64,000 nt of DNA from Corynebacterium falsenii (GTDB taxonomy: Bacteria > Actinomycetota > Actinomycetes > Mycobacteriales > Mycobacteriaceae), in contig NZ_CP083646.1 of assembly GCF_020099275.1 (NCBI RefSeq), positions 992,001 to 1,056,000 on the forward strand, written 5' to 3'. Position numbers and translations under genes: made by a program. Under the pieces are notes generated by a model. It worked only from the letters and a program-made list of their open reading frames with translations. It had not been told where the DNA came from and ran no database searches. The stretch's first letter is position 1. Each line of letters opens with the position of its first letter. Below, in pieces: positions 45,448-54,500 of this stretch.

Positions 45448-46686
45448 CTACAGGTGCCTCGTCTCCTTCGGCTGAAGCGCAGCCGCCAGCAAGGGGAAGA
45501 TGAGCACCGTTGCTGCACCACCCGCTACCAGGATGGACGCGGTCTGCTGCTGCAAGATTCCTGCCGTCGTCGCCACATCCGTGACGGCCACGATGATCGG
45601 CAAGCCCGTGGCCGAATACAGGCCGAGCTGGAGCTTCTCCCGGGTGTCCTTGATGCCCGAACCAGTGTCTCGGATCATCTCGTGGAGGAAGACCGGCAGG
45701 CCACGAGCCACGAGAATCACGCCGACCACGACCAACACCATCCACGGTTCTTCGGCCACGTCGTTCACGCTGATCGTCATGCCGGAGCAGATGAAGAAGA
45801 TCGGGATGAGAAGGCCGTAGCCCACCACGTCCAGGCGCTTTTCCACCCGCGGGCGCGAATCGTCTGCCACCAGAGCCCGCAGGATAATGCCGGCCGCGAA
45901 CGCACCCAAAACAACATCCAGCTGGAAGACCGCGGCCACGGACATAAGCACCAGCAGCAGGAGGATCACGAGCCGCACCACCGTCTGGTTCGTCGCCGAG
46001 GCACCGTCAATGAACGCGCGGCCGACCCACGGTACGATCTTCGCCACGGTTCGCGGAACGAAGGCGACCAGCAACGCAATGGAGAAGAACAGGATGATGA
46101 CGATCAGCGTCAGACCGGTCGACCGGGCGGACAGCAGGATGGCGATGGTCATGATCGGCAACAGCTCGCCCACCGCACCGTGAACCATTACGCCGTTCTT
46201 GATGCGCTCGGGCAGTTCTTCGGTCGATTTGAGGATCGGCATCAGCGTGCCCAGCGCGGTGGAGGTCACGGCAATCGCGAGCACTGCCGCCGTCATGGTT
46301 GTCACGTTGAGAACCACGGCACCAACCGCAAACGCGGTGAGCAGGCAGATCACCCACGTGGCAATGGCGTTGCGGCCCTGCTTTTCCGCCAACGTTTTGA
46401 CGTCGAGCTCAAAGCCCGCCAGCAGGAACAACATTCCCAGCCCCAGCTCGCGGAGGATCTGAATGTCGCCTTCCATGTCCGCAAAGTCCAGCACGTCCGG
46501 GCCGATGACAACCCCCAGAATGAGCATGAGCACCACGGCGGGGATGCGCTTGCCCGTCATGTAGGACAGCAACGGTGAGAGGAGAGCTGCCGCCATAATC
46601 GCGGTGAGCGAGACAATTGTGTGCGTGTTGTCGGTGGTTCCGGCAGCAAACAGAAGGGGATCAGAAAACGGCGACGTCAGCGGCAT
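45448..46686 (-). CDS. Cation:proton antiporter, CPA2 family
   Basis: 412 aa from ATG 46686; an upstream in-frame start at 46719 is less likely because it lies within the preceding terminator region. About 12 membrane helices, with SYMTGKRIPAVVLMLILG, ELGLGMLFLLAGFELD and AIAVTSTALGTLMPIL, as in KefB/NapA-like exchangers; no C-terminal TrkA-N domain. It likely exchanges Na+ or K+ for H+. Upstream in the same orientation is mctC, but a terminator separates them. Confidence 0.87.
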   Translation of the reverse strand: MPLTSPFSDPLLFAAGTTDNTHTIVSLTAIMAAALLSPLLSYMTGKRIPAVVLMLILGVVIGPDVLDFADMEGDIQILRELGLGMLFLLAGFELDVKTLAEKQGRNAIATWVICLLTAFAVGAVVLNVTTMTAAVLAIAVTSTALGTLMPILKSTEELPERIKNGVMVHGAVGELLPIMTIAILLSARSTGLTLIVIILFFSIALLVAFVPRTVAKIVPWVGRAFIDGASATNQTVVRLVILLLLVLMSVAAVFQLDVVLGAFAAGIILRALVADDSRPRVEKRLDVVGYGLLIPIFFICSGMTISVNDVAEEPWMVLVVVGVILVARGLPVFLHEMIRDTGSGIKDTREKLQLGLYSATGLPIIVAVTDVATTAGILQQQTASILVAGGAATVLIFPLLAAALQPKETRHL

Positions 46687-46717
46687 GGGGGATAGCTTAC
46701 TTGCTCGTGCACGCAGC

Positions 46718-46751
46718 AAAAATCCCAGCGACGGCGAACATCGCTGGGATT
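46718..46751 (-). terminator. Terminator after mctC
   Basis: AATCCCAGCG (46721-46730) pairs perfectly with CGCTGGGATT (46742-46751). On the minus strand it is followed by TTTTT (46718-46722). Confidence 0.88.
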
Positions 46752-46795
46752 ACGGGGAACCTCACGGTCCCAGACGCTACATGAGGCTTAGCGTC

Positions 46796-48412
46796 TTAGT
46801 GGTCGACCGGAGCCTCCACACCCACACCGGTGAGCGAGCGGACTTCCATTTCTGCCTGGAGATCGTCTAGGTTGTCGGGCTTGCCCACGAGGGTGCCCAC
46901 GATACCGGCCAGGAATCCGAGCGGGATGGACACGAGCGCCGGGTTGGACAGCGGGAAGATCGCGAAGTCTACATTCGGCAGCACCGAGGTCTCGGAACCG
47001 GACATGGCCGGGGACAGGATGATGAGGATCAGGGCGGAGAGAAGGCCCGTCCACAGGGAGGCCACTGCGCCGGTGGTGTTGAACCGCTTCCAGTACAGGG
47101 AGTACAGGATGGTCGGCACGTTCGCGGATGCTGCGATACAGAACGCCAGGGACACGAGGAAGGCGACGTTCTGGTTCATCGCGCCGATACCCAGCAGGAT
47201 GGATGCCACGCCGATCACGACCACCGTGATGCGGGAGACACGCACCTGCTCCTCCTCGGTGGCCTGACCGTTGCGGATCACCGAGTTGTAGAGGTCGTGG
47301 GCGAGCGACGCCGAAGCGGTGATCGCCAGACCTGCCACCACGGCAAGCACGGTGGCGAACGCCACAGCGGAAATCAGGGCCATGAAGATCGGGCCGGCCA
47401 GCTCCAGTGCAAGCAGGGGAGCGGCCGAGTTGGCTCCGCCGGGAGCACCCTTGATGCGCTCCGGGCCAACGAAGGCGGCGGCGCCGAAGCCCAGGAACAG
47501 GGTCAGCAGGTAGAAGCCACCGATGAGGACGATGGCCCAGGTCACGGACTTGCGGGCCTCGCGGGCGGTCGGAACCGTGTAGAAGCGCATGAGCACGTGG
47601 GGCAGGCCAGCCACGCCGAGGGCCAGCGACAGGCCGAGGGCGATGAAGTCCAACTTCGAGGTTTCCGTCTTGCCGTACTTCATGCCGGGGTCGAGGATGG
47701 CACGGTTTCCGCCGTGGGCGTCCACAGCCTGCTGCAGCAGGTCGGAGAAGTTGCCCTTGACCATCCAGAAAATGATGACCGTCATGATGATCACGCCACC
47801 GCACAGCAGCACGGCCTTGATCATCTGCACGTAGGTGGTGCCCTTCATGCCGCCGATGAGCACGTAGGCGATCATGACCAAGCCAACCACGGCCACAACC
47901 AACGCCTGGCCGGCCTTGCCGTGGATGTTCAGCAGCACGGAGACCAGCGCGCCGGCGCCAGCCATTTGGGCGACCAGGTAAAACAGGGACACGAACAGGG
48001 TGGCGAAGGCGGCAGCCACGCGCACGGGGCGCTGGCGCAGGCGGAAGCTCAGCACGTCGGCCATGGTGAACTTACCAGTGTTACGCAGTGGCTCAGCCAC
48101 GAGCAGTAGGGCGATCAGCCAGGCCACGAAGAAGCCGATGGAGTAAAGGAAGCCATCGTAACCGTTGAGGGCGATGGCGCCCACGATGCCCAGGAAGGAT
48201 GCCGCGGAGAGGTAGTCACCGGCGATAGCCAGGCCGTTCTGGCGGCCAGAGAACGATGCGCCGCCGGTGTAGAAGTCGGTGGCGGACTTCTGTGGCTTGC
48301 GGCTCACGCGCGTCACCACGTACATGGTGATCGCAATGAAGGCCACGAACACGGAGATGTTAAGGATGGGGTTTCCGGCAGAGCTTTCCGCCGCGAGAGT
48401 AAACGTTGTCAT
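46796..48412 (-). CDS. mctC: Monocarboxylate (acetate/pyruvate/propionate) sodium symporter, MctC/ActP family
   Basis: 538 aa, about 13 helices. ATDFYTGGASFSGRQNGLAIAGDYLSAASFLG (split at SFSG), QMAGAGALVSVLL, and FATVLAVVAGLAITASASLAHDLY are solute:sodium symporter features, closest to ActP/MctC. C. glutamicum MctC imports acetate, pyruvate and propionate and forms an operon with a small DUF485 protein, as here (12-bp gap). A GlxR-like site lies before the operon. Confidence 0.93.
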   Translation of the reverse strand: MTTFTLAAESSAGNPILNISVFVAFIAITMYVVTRVSRKPQKSATDFYTGGASFSGRQNGLAIAGDYLSAASFLGIVGAIALNGYDGFLYSIGFFVAWLIALLLVAEPLRNTGKFTMADVLSFRLRQRPVRVAAAFATLFVSLFYLVAQMAGAGALVSVLLNIHGKAGQALVVAVVGLVMIAYVLIGGMKGTTYVQMIKAVLLCGGVIIMTVIIFWMVKGNFSDLLQQAVDAHGGNRAILDPGMKYGKTETSKLDFIALGLSLALGVAGLPHVLMRFYTVPTAREARKSVTWAIVLIGGFYLLTLFLGFGAAAFVGPERIKGAPGGANSAAPLLALELAGPIFMALISAVAFATVLAVVAGLAITASASLAHDLYNSVIRNGQATEEEQVRVSRITVVVIGVASILLGIGAMNQNVAFLVSLAFCIAASANVPTILYSLYWKRFNTTGAVASLWTGLLSALILIILSPAMSGSETSVLPNVDFAIFPLSNPALVSIPLGFLAGIVGTLVGKPDNLDDLQAEMEVRSLTGVGVEAPVDH

Positions 48413-48424
48413 CAGGTCAGCTCC

Positions 48425-48811
48425 TTAGGCCTGGTGAGGATGATCGGGCGATGCGACGGGGTGCTCCGGCGTGCCCTCGAGGGACTCGCGGATGGCGCGT
48501 GCGCGCGGTTCCAGTTCCTTGTTGGCGTACTTCACGTATGCCCAGGTGATGAGGAAGGTCGTCACGAACTGGAGGAAGCCCATGAGGATGCCGACGTTGA
48601 TGTTCCCCCACAGCTGGATGGACATGAAGGACGGCCAGTACATCGCGATGAGAACGTAGACCACGAACCAGACGATGAACAGGATGGTCAGTGGGAAGGT
48701 GAACCCGCGCTGCTTGGAGCGGAGTTCCTGGAATTCCGGGCTACGCTGGGCTGCTATGAACTCTTCCGCGGTGGGTGTGTGCCGCTGGAAGGGAGGGGTG
48801 GACTGAGTCAA
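48425..48811 (-). CDS. DUF485 membrane protein, partner of mctC
   Basis: 128 aa. AQRSPEFQELRSKQRGFTFPLTILFIVWFVVYVLIAM (split) is the DUF485 signature, with two membrane helices (~40-60 and ~75-95). The C-terminus is charged and cytoplasmic. DUF485 proteins are always encoded just before ActP/MctC symporters and probably help assembly or stability. Confidence 0.92.
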   Translation of the reverse strand: MTQSTPPFQRHTPTAEEFIAAQRSPEFQELRSKQRGFTFPLTILFIVWFVVYVLIAMYWPSFMSIQLWGNINVGILMGFLQFVTTFLITWAYVKYANKELEPRARAIRESLEGTPEHPVASPDHPHQA

Positions 48812-49131
48812 CGGTCTTTCCCTTTCTTGGAAACATCGAAAACGGTGATCGCAGTCACAAGCGTGAGCGATTGCGACTTAAACTACAGTTCAGATCGTGT
48901 CATTTCCAAAGAAAAATGATTTTGTTGAACATAGCGGGGGTTGCGGGTGGGGATGCGCGGGTATGCGAAAGGCCCCCAGCTGCATTTATGCGCTAAATGC
49001 AGCAGGGGGCTAGGGGGTAATGCTCACAGCGGTACAGCGCCGAACACTGCCGAACGTTCGGCTACCGCACGAGCGAAGTGATTATGTATTTATCCGGCTG
49101 GGCTGTCTGGGTGCGCGCTACTCAGAGCGGT
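48812..49131. other. Intergenic region between mctC operon promoter and folA
   Basis: 320 bp with no gene. It holds the sites above and a very strong hairpin at 48972-49010: GCCCCC pairs with GGGGGC and GCTGCATTTA with TAAATGCAGC, with one mismatch. It is probably the end of the folA transcript (minus strand, ~120 bp past its stop), although only a TTTC tail follows. Confidence 0.6.
48844..48941 (-). promoter_or_regulatory. GlxR-like and RamA-like sites upstream of the mctC operon
   Basis: GGTGATCGCAGTCACA (48844-48859) matches 9 of 10 defined bases of the GlxR palindrome and lies 33 bp before the DUF485 start. CGGGGGT (48935-48941) fits the short RamA motif. C. glutamicum mctC is RamA/RamB-controlled. 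Confidence 0.55.
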
Positions 49132-49812
49132 CTACTTCTCGTTCTTCTTGTTCCGCCGCCACGTGCACATCCGGAACCGCAGATCACCCTTGCCATCCAC
49201 CGTGTGACCCTTTTCGGACGTCTTCCACTCAGTGGCGTCGAGCTCGAACTCGTCCTCATCGACCTCGGGGGCGTACACCTCGAAGCGCTCCGGGGCGGTC
49301 ATGTCGATCTCCGTGATCTCCACCCTGTCGGCAACATCCATGCACTGGGCGTAGATCTGGCCACCACCAAGCACCCACACGGTCGGCGTAAGTTCGGGTT
49401 TCATCGCCCGCACCTGCTGAATATGGGCGGCTGCCTCCGCAATGGCGTCGGGAATAGAACCAACCACCCGGCCACCGGGCGCATCAAAATCCTCGTTGCG
49501 CGTGATGACGAAGTTCTCCCGTCCCGGAAGCGGGCGGAAAGCCGGCTCCAACGCTTCCCACGAGGTGCGGCCCATGATGACGGGGTAGCCCACGGTGGCG
49601 TCCTTGAAGTGCTGCAGATCCTCCGGCAAATACCAGGGCATGTCCTTGCCGTCGCCGATGATGCCGTCTGTGGTCTGCGCCCAGATCATCGCGATCTCAA
49701 TCTCCGCGGGATCCACGCCCTTGGTGCGCAGGGCGGAGTCGACGGCCTCGCGGGTGGTCTCGGGGTAATCGCCCTTGCTAAAGCCGGTGGGGCGGGGGGT
49801 GGAAGCACTCAT
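49132..49812 (-). CDS. folA: Dihydrofolate reductase with N-terminal extension
   Basis: 226 aa, longer than the usual ~160. Residues ~39-226 are DHFR: MIWAQTTDGIIGDGKDMPWYLPEDLQHFKDAT (split), VIMGRTSWEAL, and WVLGGGQIYAQCMDVADRVEITEID. The first ~38 residues (KGDYPETTREAVDSALRTKG) are not part of the fold. ATG 49812 directly abuts the thyA stop, which supports this start. An acidic insertion (VYAPEVDEDEFELD) lies before the last strands. Produces tetrahydrofolate for the thymidylate synthase cycle. Confidence 0.93.
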   Translation of the reverse strand: MSASTPRPTGFSKGDYPETTREAVDSALRTKGVDPAEIEIAMIWAQTTDGIIGDGKDMPWYLPEDLQHFKDATVGYPVIMGRTSWEALEPAFRPLPGRENFVITRNEDFDAPGGRVVGSIPDAIAEAAAHIQQVRAMKPELTPTVWVLGGGQIYAQCMDVADRVEITEIDMTAPERFEVYAPEVDEDEFELDATEWKTSEKGHTVDGKGDLRFRMCTWRRNKKNEK

Positions 49813-50607
49813 TTACACAGCAACCTTTGCTTTGATCACGGGGTGGGGGTCATACCCCTCGAACTCGATATCGGAGAAGTCATAGCTGAACATGTCCGCG
49901 GCCTTGCGCAAACGCAGCTGCGGGTACGGACGCGGATCGCGGGAGAGCTGCAGGCGCACCTGATCGCGGTGGTTGTCGTAGATATGGCAATCTCCGCCGG
50001 TCCACACGAACTCGCCGACCTCCAAGCCCGCCTGTTGGGCGAACATGTGCGTGAGCAGCGAATAGCTGGCGATATTGAACGGCACGCCCAGGAACATGTC
50101 CGCGCTGCGCTGATACAGCTGGCAGCTCAGCTTGCCATCGGCCACGTAGAGCTGGAACAACAAGTGGCAGGGCGGCAGCGCCATATTGTCCAGCTCGGAG
50201 ACGTTCCACGCGCTCACGATGTTGCGGCGCGAATTGGGGTTGTTTTTCAAGGTATCCAGGGCCGCCTGGATCTGGTCGATGTGCTCGCCGTTGGGGGTGG
50301 GCCAGCTGCGCCACTGCACGCCGTAGACGGGGCCAAGATCCCCGTTCTCATCGGCCCACTCGTTCCAGATGCGGATGCCGTGCTCCTGCAGCCACCGCAC
50401 GTTGGAATCGCCGCGCAGGAACCACAGCAGCTCGCCCACAACCGACTTGATGTGCACCGATTTCGTGGTGATCAGCGGGAAGGATTCGCTGAGGTCGAAG
50501 CGGATTTGTCGGGCGAACAGGCTGGTGGTGCCGGTGCCGGTGCGGTCGCCCTTGTGGGTGCCGTGGTCCATGATCTCGGCCAGCAGGTCCTCGTAGGGGG
50601 TGTGCAC
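49813..50607 (-). CDS. thyA: Thymidylate synthase (ThyA)
   Basis: 264 aa from GTG 50607, with AAAAGGA 7-8 nt upstream. [18 protein letters not shown], catalytic Cys147 in [12 protein letters not shown], and [17 protein letters not shown] are ThyA signatures. It converts dUMP to dTMP with methylene-tetrahydrofolate. It precedes and abuts folA, which regenerates the cofactor. Its leader contains a GGTCN pentamer array. Confidence 0.97.
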   Translation of the reverse strand: MHTPYEDLLAEIMDHGTHKGDRTGTGTTSLFARQIRFDLSESFPLITTKSVHIKSVVGELLWFLRGDSNVRWLQEHGIRIWNEWADENGDLGPVYGVQWRSWPTPNGEHIDQIQAALDTLKNNPNSRRNIVSAWNVSELDNMALPPCHLLFQLYVADGKLSCQLYQRSADMFLGVPFNIASYSLLTHMFAQQAGLEVGEFVWTGGDCHIYDNHRDQVRLQLSRDPRPYPQLRLRKAADMFSYDFSDIEFEGYDPHPVIKAKVAV

Positions 50608-50625
50608 GAAGCGGTCCTTTTCTCG

Positions 50626-50670
50626 GGTCAGGTCGGGTCAGGTCTGGTCAGGTCTGGTCAGGTTGGGCCA
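50626..50670. repeat. GGTCN pentamer tandem array before thyA
   Basis: Nine pentamers of the form GGTCA, GGTCG or GGTCT, with the last two degenerate, running in a ~10-bp period from 50626 to 50670. The array begins 18 bp upstream of the thyA start codon and lies in its promoter or leader. Confidence 0.85.
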
Positions 50671-50728
50671 GATAGGAAACAGTGACTGGGGTACCGGGTG
50701 AGGTACGTGCACCAGACTAAACCCCAAC

Positions 50729-51487
50729 CTAGAACTTCCCGAACTTGTCCTTATAGCGCTGCGCCGATTCCAGCAACTTCTCGGCAATGTCCGGCCGGCT
50801 CACCAGCAGGTCGGGCAGGTACGTGTCATCCTGGTTGTACTCAAACTCGGTGCCGTCCAGGCGCGTGGCGTGCAGCCCCGCTGCCTGCGCGATGCCGATC
50901 GGGGCGGCGTTGTCCCACTCGTACTGACCGCCGCAGTGCACGTAGGCATCGTTATCGCCCAGCACCACGGATACGACCTTCGCACCGCACGAGCCCATCA
51001 TGATCAGCTCCATGCCCAGATCCTCGGCGATGAACTCCGCCACCGGCACCTCCGAGTTGCGGCTGATGACCAAGCGGTTAGTCTTCGGCCCGTCGACGCG
51101 GCGCACGTCGGAGGTGGAGAACACCATGCCGAGATCCGGCATCCCCACGGCCGAGTGGGTGATCACGCCGTCTTCCGCCAGCGCGATGTGCACGGCCCAG
51201 TCTTGGCGGCCACCGGCGAATTCACGGGTGCCGTCCAGCGGGTCGATGATCCACACGCGATTGTTGTTCAACCGGGTGCGGTCATCGGGGGCTTCCTCAG
51301 AAAGCACCGAGTCGTTGGGGCGGTGCACGGCCAAGCAACGCGCGATCCAGTCCTGCGCGGCGGCGTCGCCCGCTTTGCCCAGCTCCTCGCCGCGCAGAAG
51401 GCCGACGTTGCGCACGCCCTTGAGGATCTCCCCGGTCCCCTGAGCGAGTCGCTTGGCCAGGGTTGCATCATTTACTTCAGCCGTCAT
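50729..51487 (-). CDS. cysQ: 3'(2'),5'-bisphosphate nucleotidase / inositol-phosphatase family (CysQ-like)
   Basis: 252 aa. The lithium-sensitive phosphatase motifs are present: SEEAPDD, WIIDPLDGTREF (metal-binding DPLDGT), and YEWDNAAPIGIAQAAG near the C-terminus. YEWDNAAP rather than WDIAA favours CysQ-type enzymes that remove PAP formed during sulphate assimilation. A plain inositol monophosphatase role is the alternative. It is divergent from lhr, 34 bp apart. Confidence 0.85.
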   Translation of the reverse strand: MTAEVNDATLAKRLAQGTGEILKGVRNVGLLRGEELGKAGDAAAQDWIARCLAVHRPNDSVLSEEAPDDRTRLNNNRVWIIDPLDGTREFAGGRQDWAVHIALAEDGVITHSAVGMPDLGMVFSTSDVRRVDGPKTNRLVISRNSEVPVAEFIAEDLGMELIMMGSCGAKVVSVVLGDNDAYVHCGGQYEWDNAAPIGIAQAAGLHATRLDGTEFEYNQDDTYLPDLLVSRPDIAEKLLESAQRYKDKFGKF

Positions 51488-51521
51488 GGCACTTACTTTA
51501 GCGGTCTGTTTGAATGGTCAC

Positions 51522-54500
51522 ATGCCCGTCGACCCGCTGGATAACTTTTATGCCCCCGTTGCAGCGTGGTTTCGAGATGTTTTCGCCGAACCCACCGTGG
51601 TGCAATCCCAGGCGTGGCAGGCGATTTCCAGCGGTGATCACGCCCTCGTCGTGGCGCCGACCGGGTCCGGTAAGACCCTCGCCGCATTCCTGTGGTCACT
51701 GTCGCGCCTCACGAGCGCTCCCTTTCTATCCGACCCTGTATCCGACGCCACACCGCAGCCCACCACCAGCCCCACCAAGGTGTTGTACATTTCCCCGCTC
51801 AAAGCCCTCGGAGTGGACGTGGACCGCAACTTGGCGGCACCACTGGCGGGGATCGCACGCATGGCGTCCGTGTTGGGGGACCCCGTGGCACCCGTTCGAG
51901 TCGGCGTGCGGTCCGGGGACACTCCGGCGTCGGAGCGATCGAAGCTGCTGCGGCACCCACCGGAAATCCTCATCACCACCCCCGAATCCCTGTACCTCAT
52001 GCTGACCTCGAAGGCGGCGGCGACGCTCAGCGGGGTGGAGACCGTGATCATCGACGAGATCCACGCCGTGGCGGGCACGAAGCGCGGCTCGCACCTGGCA
52101 CTGAGCCTCGAGCGGCTGGAGATGGTGACGGACAAGCCGGTGCAGCGCATCGGCCTATCAGCCACGGTGAACCCGGTGGATACGGTGGCGAGCTTCCTCG
52201 GCGGCGACCGGCCGGTGACCGTGGTGAACCCGGAACAGCCCAAGTCGTGGGACGTCAACGTGGTGTCCGTGGTGGAGGACTTCCAGGACCCGCCCGCGGT
52301 CGAGGACGCCGAGATGGCGGAGTATGAGGTGGCGGAGGAAGCCCTAGATGAAGCCCTCGATGAAGCCCTCGCCGGGCCCTCGATGATCGGGGAGGGCGCG
52401 CCCATCCCGCAGGAATCGGCACTGCCCCAGCAGAAGAGCGTGTGGCCGCACGTGCAGCGGGCCGTGTACGAGCAGATCATGGCGAACCGTTCGACCTTGG
52501 TGTTCGTCAACTCGCGCCGGGCGGCCGAGCGGCTCACCGGCGCCCTCAACGAGCTGTGGGCCAAGGAGCACGACCCGGAGTCGCTGGCCGCGCCCACCCG
52601 CCGCGACCCTGCGCAACTCATGGCCCAGTCCGCCGCTGTCACCGGTGCGCCGGCCGTGATCGCGAAGGCGCACCACGGGTCGGTCTCCAAGGACGAGCGC
52701 GCGGACATCGAGGCCGAGCTGAAGGCCGGGCAGCTCAAGTGCGTGGTTGCCACGAGCTCACTGGAGCTCGGCATCGACATGGGACTGGTGGATCACGTGG
52801 TGCAGGTCGGGGCTCCGCCGTCCGTGGCCTCGGCCGTGCAGCGCTGCGGCCGCGCCGGGCACGCGGTGGGCGCGACCAGTCATGCCACGATCTACCCGCT
52901 GCACAAGCAGGATGCGGAAACGGCGACCGTGGTGGTGGACCGGCTGCTCAAGGGCCAGCTGGAGCCGCTGCATGTGGTTCGCAATGCCCTCGACGTGCTC
53001 GCGCAGCAGACCGTCGCCGCCGCGGTGCAGGCCGATCAGCGCGCCGAGAAGCTGGACATCGAACAGTGGTGGAACCAGGTCCGCCGCGCGCACCCGTTCG
53101 CCGCGCTGCCGCGCGAGGCCTTCGACGGGGTCATCGAGCTCATCAGCGGCCACTATCCCTCCACGGATTTCGCGGACCTGAAGCCCCGCGCGATCTACAA
53201 CCCGGCTGAGGGGACGCTCGAGGCTCGGCCCGGCGCGCAGCGGGTGGCCGTGACCAGCGGCGGAACCATCCCGGACCGCGGCATGTTCGGGGTGTTCCTC
53301 GCCGCCGGGGAGGAGACCGGAGCGCGGCGCGTCGGCGAGCTGGACGAGGAAATGGTGTACGAATCGCGCGTCGGCGACATCTTCACCCTCGGTGCGAGCA
53401 GCTGGCGCATCCTGGAAATCAACCGCGACCAGGTCATCGTTGCCCCCGCAGCCGGCCATACCGGGCGGTTGCCGTTTTGGGTGGGCGACGCCGAAGGCCG
53501 CCCCGTCGAACTCGGGGAGGCCATCGGGTCGCACCGCCGCAACTGGGGCAGCGGGACACTGGAGGACCTGCGGGGCGCAGGGTTCATCGACACCTTCACG
53601 CGCAGCAACCTCGATGCGTTTTACCGGGCCCAGAAGGAGGAAGCCGGGATCATTCCGGACGAGCGCACCATCCTCATCGAGCGCTTCAAGGATGAAATCG
53701 GGGACTGGCGCGTGGTGGTGCACACGCCGTTCGGCCGGGGAGTCAACGCCCCGTGGGCGCTGGCGCTGTCCGCCCAGCTGCAGCGGGACACGGGCATCGA
53801 CTCCATGGCCGTGGCCGGCGACGACGGCATGGTGCTGCGCTTGCCCTACTCCGAGGACCCACCCGGCGTGGAGTTGTTGTTAGGGGAGGAGACCGGTCAG
53901 CAACGCGCCGATGCCGCCCTGGCGGACGTGATGGACTCCGTGGGGTCCAGCGCGCTGTTCGCCGCGCGGTTCCGGGAGTGCGCGGCCCGTGCACTGCTGT
54001 TGCCCCGGCGGAACCCGGGCAAGCGCCAGCCACTGTGGCAACAGCGCCAACGCGCGGCCCAGCTGCTCGACGTGGCGCGTAACCACCCGCAGTTCCCCGT
54101 GATGGTGGAGACCATGCGCGAGTGCATCCACGACGTCTACGATCTCGACGCGTTGCAGACCCTGCTGCGTCACCTCGGCGGGCGCGGCGGCGGCGACGCA
54201 GTGCGCGTGGCCGAAGTGACCACCGATGCGCCCAGTGCCTTCGCCGAATCGCTGCTGTTCACCTACACCAGCGCCTTCATGTACGAGGGGGACTCCGCAG
54301 AGCGGGCCGCCGCGCTCGCCGTGGACCCAGCGCTGCTCGCCAAGGTGCTCGGCAAGAGCGGCGAGGGGTTGGTGCTGGACCCGAAGGTCATCGAGTCCGT
54401 GGTGGCGACTGCCCAGTGGCTCGCCGAGGGCAGGCAGGCCACCACCGTGGAGCAGGCCGTGGACATGCTGCGCGCCCTCGGTCCACTGACCCCAGACGAC

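Noticed and set aside
50626..50670. CRISPR-like array
   Set aside because: Units are 5 bp without unique spacers and no cas gene is present; it is a simple tandem repeat.
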